Below the pieces are notes generated by a model. The model ran no database searches, had not been told where the DNA came from, and saw nothing but the letters and a program-made list of their open reading frames with translations. Below are positions 7,676 through 11,466 of a stretch of 11,466 nt of DNA, one piece after another (within the stretch, counting starts at the first letter, position 1; every line of letters begins with the position of its first letter). A program made the position numbers and the translations under genes. Origin of the DNA: Bacteroidales bacterium (GTDB lineage: Bacteria > Bacteroidota > Bacteroidia > Bacteroidales > F082); NCBI GenBank assembly GCA_029933565.1, contig JAOZNY010000036.1, forward strand, positions 1 to 11,466, read 5' to 3'.

Positions 7676-9079
7676 CTATTCACTTTGCACTTTACGGGTC
7701 TCCCACTTTTTCATCAAACCATTAATGTAGGCCGCAAGATTTTCGTCGGGCATGGGTGTGGTAGCCATGGCTATGCTGCCATCTGGGTTTATTAAAATAT
7801 AGGTTGGAAACACTTTTACATCGTAGGCTTCCAGCAAAAGCAAATCTTCCACAACTAAAACCGGCCAATCGTAGTCCCTTTCTTCCATAAAAACAGAAAT
7901 AGCAGATTTATTACCACCACTCACAAAACTAACATTCTGTAATTTACCTTTAAACATTTGTCTTAATTCGTCTAAAAGGCTAATGTGAGAAATGCAAATT
8001 TTGCAGTCACCTTCCATAAAACTCAATAAAGTAAACTTTCCTTGAAGATCGTTAAGTTTAACGGTTTTTCCATTTTGGTCAGTCAATTCAAAATCAGGAG
8101 CCATACTTCCATAACTCAACTTTTGAAGTTTAATAATGTAATTTCCTGCTATCTCACCATGTTCAGCAAACTTACTGTTTCGTTCTACCTGCCTAAGAAG
8201 TTTTATAATATTATCCCTATTGAATTCCTTAGTATTATAAAGTTTTGCCAAACCTACAATGCCAATTAATTCGCGAAGACGCTCATCGGATGCAAGCAAA
8301 GGATTACCAACAGAAATCAGTTCGTCAATCTTTTTAAAATTTACTGAGTAGTTTGTAGTCTCAATTAGTTTTGCATAATCAATACCGCTACTTCCAGAAA
8401 AGAAATAATTATTGAACACTTCCTTAAAAAGGCTGCTGTACTCTATGTTGTTGTAAAATATTTCATTATTTACAAAATACTCTTCAATAAGTTTATTCTC
8501 GTTCAAACGCCTACTTGCGAGTTCAAGCGAGGCTATTTTATATTTTACTGAATAATTGAAATAAGAATTTGAATAAGTGCTGAAAACACTGTCAACTTCA
8601 ATCCTGAATTTATAGATTATTGATGAAGAACGGCTACGATAAATTGCATTGAAATTCTTGATCAAAAAAGTATTGTACATTACATTGAACTGCTGCAAAT
8701 GTGAATTTAGTTCGTTATTGTCGATAAACTCAAACATTAATGGGTTTTGCTCATAAATAGATTTTCCTTTCCCCGAAGTATCGTTTAATATTTTGAGATT
8801 GTAATTTCCATTGGGTTCAAGTAAAATTTCAGCCTTTTTCAAATCCAGAGCAAGTAAGGCTAATTGGGTTTGTTTGATCTTAGCAGTAAGAGTAAAATCT
8901 CCATTATTATCAGTTTTTACTGACGCGATAGTTTTCTCAAGCATCGAAAATTGATCGGCAAATGCAATCACCCTTACTAATTTGTTTGGCTGATTTTCGG
9001 CAACTCCTGAAATAGTAATTGTTTGGGCTTGTAATTGTAACAGACCAAACAAAATTGAAAGCAGTAATAAAAAACGCAT
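7676..9079 (-). CDS. Secreted TlpA-like thioredoxin-fold protein with CKIC motif
   Basis: 467 residues from the ATG at 9079. The first 19 residues form a signal peptide (Met-Arg, leucine-rich core, likely cleaved after LQLQAQ or just before), so the protein should act in the periplasm or envelope. An N-terminal beta-rich segment (about 20-105, ITISGVAENQPNKLVRVI) resembles the DUF4369-like domain seen in front of many Bacteroidota thioredoxin proteins. The middle (about 110-310) is predominantly charged and probably helical with no domain I recognise. The C-terminal thioredoxin/TlpA domain begins at MAPDFELTDQNG (about 326), with Cys-Lys-Ile-Cys at 359-362 in place of the usual Cys-Gly-Pro-Cys and a cis-proline in VFPTYILI at 425. 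Both cysteines are present, so thiol-disulfide exchange is likely; the partner is unknown. The frame stays open to an ATG at 9148, but that extension lies partly in an inverted repeat and would bury the signal peptide. It ends 151 bases before secA. Confidence 0.88.
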   Translation of the reverse strand: MRFLLLLSILFGLLQLQAQTITISGVAENQPNKLVRVIAFADQFSMLEKTIASVKTDNNGDFTLTAKIKQTQLALLALDLKKAEILLEPNGNYNLKILNDTSGKGKSIYEQNPLMFEFIDNNELNSHLQQFNVMYNTFLIKNFNAIYRSRSSSIIYKFRIEVDSVFSTYSNSYFNYSVKYKIASLELASRRLNENKLIEEYFVNNEIFYNNIEYSSLFKEVFNNYFFSGSSGIDYAKLIETTNYSVNFKKIDELISVGNPLLASDERLRELIGIVGLAKLYNTKEFNRDNIIKLLRQVERNSKFAEHGEIAGNYIIKLQKLSYGSMAPDFELTDQNGKTVKLNDLQGKFTLLSFMEGDCKICISHISLLDELRQMFKGKLQNVSFVSGGNKSAISVFMEERDYDWPVLVVEDLLLLEAYDVKVFPTYILINPDGSIAMATTPMPDENLAAYINGLMKKWETRKVQSE

Positions 9080-9140
9080 TTTTAATATTTTGAAATTATA
9101 ACAAAACTGTGTTGTAAAGAGATTGTCTAAAAACAAGTCT

Positions 9141-9223
9141 TTTGTCATTCTGAACGTAGTGAAGAATCTACAATACTTTACTTAAAATAATTCAGATTCT
9201 TCGTTATAACTCAGAATGACAAA
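9141..9223. repeat. 83-base imperfect inverted repeat, Bacteroidota intergenic repeat family
   Basis: Left arm 9141-9169 and right arm 9194-9223 are reverse complements at their outer 13 bases (TTTGTCATTCTGA) and inner 8 bases (AAGAATCT), with a mismatched core of 8 versus 9 bases between, and an AT-rich loop of 24 bases (9170-9193). The outer wording, GTCATTCTGAAC followed by GAAGAATCT, is one I recognise as a dispersed repeat found between genes in many Bacteroidota genomes; this is from memory, not from a search. It lies in the 184-base gap between coaD and the thioredoxin-like gene. As RNA it would form a long hairpin just after coaD and could end or stabilise that transcript. No transposase gene and no clear target-site duplication are visible. 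Confidence 0.85.
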
Positions 9224-9263
9224 TATCATTAACTTTTGAACAAGTATTCATGATAAATGGATT

Positions 9264-9722
9264 CTACAATTCCACCTCAGGGGGAACCAATTTTGAAACA
9301 TCACCACCATTTTTATAAACATCGCGAACTATTGAAGAAGCAATAGGTGTGTGCTTTGCCTCGGTGAGGAAGAAAACTGTTTCTATACTTTCTTCCATCA
9401 TGTGATTTACCTGACCAATTCCTCTTTCAAATTCAAAGTCGGCAGCAGTGCGAAGTCCGCGTAAAATATATTTAGCACCCACTTGCTTACAGTAATCGAT
9501 GGTTAATCCCGAATAAGTTGCAACCTCAATATTTCCAATTTCCTTAAAAACATTTTCAATCCAGATTTTACGTTTTTCAATTGGAAACATCCCTTTTTTA
9601 AGGGAGTTTACACCAATGGCTACAATCACCTTGTCGAATAATGGTGCAGCCCTTTTTACCAACGAAACATGCCCTAAAGTTATTGGGTCGAATGAACCCG
9701 GAAAAACAGCAATTTTTGTCAT
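9264..9722 (-). CDS. coaD: Phosphopantetheine adenylyltransferase
   Basis: 152 residues, a normal length (E. coli 159). It joins 4'-phosphopantetheine and ATP to give dephospho-CoA and pyrophosphate, the penultimate step of coenzyme A synthesis, in the cytoplasm as a hexamer. Visible signatures of the nucleotidyltransferase fold: PGSFDPITLGH at 8-18, containing the T-x-G-H ATP-binding motif, LRGLRTAADFEFE at 87-99, and PIASSIVRDV at 126-135, the counterpart of the ISSTLVKEV motif. The ATG at 9722 gives the standard beginning MTKIAVFPGSFDP. It follows the NUDIX gene after 90 bases that include the heptamer repeat; a one-mismatch promoter box (TACATTTC, 9745-9738) lies close upstream but is weak support for its own promoter. 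The 83-base inverted repeat lies 40 bases beyond its stop. Confidence 0.97.
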   Translation of the reverse strand: MTKIAVFPGSFDPITLGHVSLVKRAAPLFDKVIVAIGVNSLKKGMFPIEKRKIWIENVFKEIGNIEVATYSGLTIDYCKQVGAKYILRGLRTAADFEFERGIGQVNHMMEESIETVFFLTEAKHTPIASSIVRDVYKNGGDVSKLVPPEVEL

Positions 9723-9782
9723 TTTATTTTGTGTTTTGAAATGTAAAAGTAATAATTTTTTGAGATGGAATAAGGGTTAAAG

Positions 9783-9831
9783 AATCAAGAGTCAGGAGTC
9801 AAGAGTCAGGAGTCAGGAATCAGGAGTCAGG
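9783..9831. repeat. Seven-copy heptamer tandem repeat overlapping the NUDIX gene end
   Basis: Forty-nine bases made of seven 7-base units on the plus strand: AGTCAGG four times, plus AATCAAG, AGTCAAG and AATCAGG. The variant units differ only at positions 2 and 6, always by G/A changes. The repeat fills much of the 90-base gap between coaD and the NUDIX gene and continues 19 bases into the latter, supplying its last five codons and stop. On the minus strand each CCTGACT-type unit contains TGA; since 7 is not a multiple of 3, successive units put a stop in each frame. The units are not self-complementary, so this is not a hairpin. Confidence 0.95.
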
Positions 9832-10427
9832 TAATTAGCAAAAGTATCACGCAACGAACGGTACGACTTATTAAGCAAGTCCGTAACATCTTCCTTATTC
9901 TGCCACTCGGCAAGTTCAATATATTCATTCTCCTGTGGAATCAATTCACCACTAAAGTCAGTTTGCATTTCAAACCACCAGGTTTTCTTCAAAATCAAGG
10001 CTTTTTTATACTTATAAATGTGATAAGTTGACTGCAATCCTTTGATAATCTGCAGATTTTCTACAGATGTTTCTTCTTCCACCTCTCTCATCGCTGCTTC
10101 TTTTGGGCTTTCTCCATCTTCAATCTTTCCTTTGGGGAAATCCCAAACATCCAAACGTTTAATAAAAAGTATCTCATTATTTTTATTCTTAACTATTCCA
10201 CCAGCAGCTTCAAGATAAATAAATGCAGAACAAAAATCAGCAAATAATTTTTCTGTTTCGTAGCCAAAAACCAATATGTCTTTTGAATAATTATCGGCAA
10301 AATACTGTCTCAAAAACGACTCTAATTCCTTACTGTTTCCAAGCTTAACTTTATATTCACAATTGCTTAATAAAACATCTTCTGAATTAAGAAATATTAA
10401 ACTATCGCTATTAAAAACTTTATACAT
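9813..10427 (-). CDS. NUDIX hydrolase with N-terminal extension
   Basis: 204 residues. The NUDIX domain occupies about 73-195. Its box runs from Gly100 to Val122: G-x5-E106-x7-R114-E115-V116-E117-E118-E119-T-S-V, so the metal-binding REVEEE core is complete, but the glycine near the end of the consensus is Ser121. WDFPKGK just before the box is typical of dinucleoside-polyphosphate and related hydrolases. The family cleaves nucleoside diphosphates linked to another group; the substrate here is not evident. Residues 1-70 form a separate region without a domain I recognise. A GTG six bases upstream (10433) is possible, but the ATG at 10427 is better placed after AGGTG. Residues 200-204 and the stop are encoded by the heptamer repeat, suggesting the original end was altered. 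The gene is divergent from pyrE with 8 bases between start codons, an arrangement I believe recurs in Bacteroidota. Confidence 0.92.
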   Translation of the reverse strand: MYKVFNSDSLIFLNSEDVLLSNCEYKVKLGNSKELESFLRQYFADNYSKDILVFGYETEKLFADFCSAFIYLEAAGGIVKNKNNEILFIKRLDVWDFPKGKIEDGESPKEAAMREVEEETSVENLQIIKGLQSTYHIYKYKKALILKKTWWFEMQTDFSGELIPQENEYIELAEWQNKEDVTDLLNKSYRSLRDTFANYLTPDS

Positions 10428-10430
10428 TTG
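10423..10430 (+). promoter_or_regulatory. Candidate -7 promoter box for pyrE, implying a leaderless mRNA
   Basis: TACATTTG matches the Bacteroidota TAnnTTTG consensus exactly and ends 5 bases before the pyrE ATG, so transcription would begin at or next to the start codon. No TTG is seen at the -33 position. The box overlaps the NUDIX start codon (its CAT is the reverse of that ATG), which raises the possibility that the match is a by-product of coding. There is no Shine-Dalgarno sequence before pyrE on the plus strand, which agrees with a leaderless transcript but is also usual in this phylum. Confidence 0.35.
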
Positions 10431-10435
10431 CACCT
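10431..10435 (-). promoter_or_regulatory. Shine-Dalgarno-like AGGTG before the NUDIX gene
   Basis: Minus-strand AGGTG lies 3 bases before the ATG at 10427 (5 bases from the AGG core). It favours that ATG over the GTG at 10433, which is itself part of this element. Most genes in this window have no such sequence, so it is notable, though the whole inter-start space is only eight bases. Confidence 0.4.
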
Positions 10436-11095
10436 ATGATTTATAACACTGACTCAGCTGCCAAAGTTGCAGAATCACTATTGCAAATTAAAGCAATAAA
10501 ACTAAACAATACCAAGCCTTTTACATGGGCCTCCGGATTAAAATCACCAATTTATTGTGATAACCGAATTGCTCTTTCATATCCAAAAATCCGTACTTAT
10601 ATCCGCCAGCAGATTGTTGAAGCAATTGAAGATAAATTTGGTGATGTTGATGTTATTGCCGGTGTAGCAACAGCAGGCATTCCGCAGGCCGCTTTGGTTG
10701 CAGCAGCAATGGGACTTCCTTTGGTTTACATTCGTTCGTCGGAAAAAAAACATGGCATGACCAATAAAATTGAAGGTGTTATTAACGAAGGCCAGTCGGT
10801 AGTTGTAATCGAAGATTTAATATCAACAGGAAAAAGTAGCCTGAATGCCGTGGACGCACTCCGTGATGCAGGTGCCAAAGTTAAGGGTATGGTAGCAATT
10901 TTTACCTATGGACTTCAAAAAGCAACCGATAATTTTGCAAATGCAAATTGTAAACTTGTTACAATTTCAGACTACGAAAATCTGGTAAAACTAGCCACCG
11001 AAAGTAATTATATCTCAAATAAAGACCTTGCTTCGCTAATGGAATGGAGAAAAGATCCACAGGCATGGAGTGACGGAAAAAGTTCAAAGTTGTGA
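10436..11095 (+). CDS. pyrE: Orotate phosphoribosyltransferase
   Basis: 219 residues, typical of bacterial PyrE (about 210). It joins orotate to PRPP to give orotidine monophosphate, the fifth step of de novo pyrimidine synthesis, in the cytoplasm as a dimer. Seen: FTWASGLKSPIYCDNR at 29-44 (orotate-binding N-terminal region), GVATAGIPQAA at 76-86, the flexible catalytic loop RSSEKKHGM at 100-108 with Lys104, Lys105 and His106, and the PRPP-binding motif VVVIEDLISTGKS at 122-134 with Glu126-Asp127. The ATG at 10436 matches the usual MIYN start of Bacteroidota PyrE. It is divergent from the NUDIX gene and followed 30 bases later by an SRPBCC gene on the same strand, probably cotranscribed. The product of its pathway, UMP, is the substrate of PyrH encoded elsewhere in this window, but the two genes lie in separate transcription units. 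Confidence 0.97.
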   Translation: MIYNTDSAAKVAESLLQIKAIKLNNTKPFTWASGLKSPIYCDNRIALSYPKIRTYIRQQIVEAIEDKFGDVDVIAGVATAGIPQAALVAAAMGLPLVYIRSSEKKHGMTNKIEGVINEGQSVVVIEDLISTGKSSLNAVDALRDAGAKVKGMVAIFTYGLQKATDNFANANCKLVTISDYENLVKLATESNYISNKDLASLMEWRKDPQAWSDGKSSKL

Positions 11096-11125
11096 ATTTA
11101 AAGTTAAGGTTGAAAAATATTTAAT

Positions 11126-11466
11126 ATGAAAATAGAGGGAAAGAAGGTAAATATAAATGCCAACCGCAAGAAAGTTTTTGAATTTCTGAGCGATTTTAAT
11201 AATTATGAAAAACTTATGCCTGAACAAATTGTCAATTGGAAATCAGACACTGAAAGTTGCTCATTTACAATTAAAGGCATGGCCGACCTTAGCCTTAAGT
11301 TTGATAATAAAATACCACACGAAAGTATTGTAATTTCACCTGAAGGAAAAACCCCTTTTAAGTTTTCTCTTTTGGTTAACCTTCAGGAAGACAGCCTTAA
11401 CGAACAAAAAACTATTGCCGGAGTAGACGTTGATGCAAACCTCAACCCAATGTTGGCAATGATGGC
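11126..11466 (+). CDS. SRPBCC (START/Bet v1-like) family protein, 3' end outside window
   Basis: The first 113 codons are present and the frame is open to the right edge. The opening, VNINANRKKVFEFLSDFNNYEKLMPEQIVNWKS in residues 8-40 when read in pieces (VNINANRKKVFEFLSDF, then NNYEKLMPEQ), is the beta-strand/helix start typical of SRPBCC ligand-binding domains; SCSFTIKGMADLSLKF (44-59) and the DANLNPMLAMM end (103-113) also fit. By memory Bacteroidota members are about 130-145 residues, so only a short C-terminal helix is missing. The fold makes a deep hydrophobic pocket, but no ligand or reaction is known for this subgroup and I assign none. There is no signal peptide, so it is probably cytoplasmic. 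Its place directly after pyrE is, as I recall, conserved in the phylum, which hints at a functional link without showing one. Confidence 0.85.
   Translation, partial: MKIEGKKVNINANRKKVFEFLSDFNNYEKLMPEQIVNWKSDTESCSFTIKGMADLSLKFDNKIPHESIVISPEGKTPFKFSLLVNLQEDSLNEQKTIAGVDVDANLNPMLAMM

Noticed and set aside
7651..7676. An imperfect AT-rich hairpin just after the thioredoxin-like gene, considered as a terminator
   Set aside because: The stem has a two-base bulge and few G-C pairs, and no T-run follows it on the minus strand, so support for a terminator is too weak.
9091..9100. TATAAT at 9100-9095 upstream of the thioredoxin-like gene as a -10 box
   Set aside because: No -35 element lies at a suitable distance, and the Bacteroidota -7 consensus is not matched; such hexamers are expected by chance in AT-rich DNA.
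9080..9148. An extension of the thioredoxin-like protein by 23 codons to an ATG at 9148
   Set aside because: It begins inside the inverted repeat and would place the signal peptide away from the N-terminus.
11086..11125. Loose repetition of AAAGTT-like words at the end of pyrE and in the gap after it
   Set aside because: The units are irregular and few, so they cannot be told apart from AT-rich background.

Overview
This AT-rich window looks like ordinary chromosomal DNA of a member of the Bacteroidota, probably Bacteroidales or Marinilabiliales. That view rests on the long SecA with the insertions typical of the phylum, the TAnnTTTG promoter-like boxes, weak Shine-Dalgarno sequences, a patatin-barrel fusion, a TlpA-like lipid-free thioredoxin protein, and a pyrE followed by an SRPBCC gene with wording I know from Bacteroidota. 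There is no rRNA, tRNA, CRISPR array, insertion sequence or phage gene in it, and no clear sign of horizontal transfer. I do not see a new multi-gene system here; the unusual signals are small and lie between genes.

Layout. Positions 1-7524 hold four minus-strand genes packed as a likely operon, in transcription order secA, a patatin/outer-membrane barrel protein, pyrH (UMP kinase), and a GT-C type membrane glycosyltransferase that runs off the left edge. Gaps are 25, 13 and 12 bases. A TAnnTTTG box about 63 bases upstream of secA is the best promoter candidate. Upstream of that come a secreted thioredoxin-like protein (7676-9079), an 83-base imperfect inverted repeat of a family widespread in Bacteroidota (9141-9223), coaD (9264-9722), a seven-copy heptamer tandem repeat (9783-9831) that supplies the last five codons and stop of the next gene, and a NUDIX hydrolase (9813-10427). 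All are on the minus strand.

At 10428-10435 transcription diverges: the NUDIX and pyrE start codons are separated by only eight bases, and a TAnnTTTG box sits so close to the pyrE ATG that the pyrE transcript may be leaderless. pyrE (10436-11095) is followed by an SRPBCC-fold gene cut by the right edge.

Functionally the window mixes housekeeping (protein export by SecA, coenzyme A synthesis by CoaD, pyrimidine nucleotide synthesis by PyrE and PyrH) with envelope proteins (patatin-barrel, glycosyltransferase, thioredoxin-like protein) whose export would depend on SecA. No gap between genes exceeds 185 bases, so there is no long unexplained stretch.
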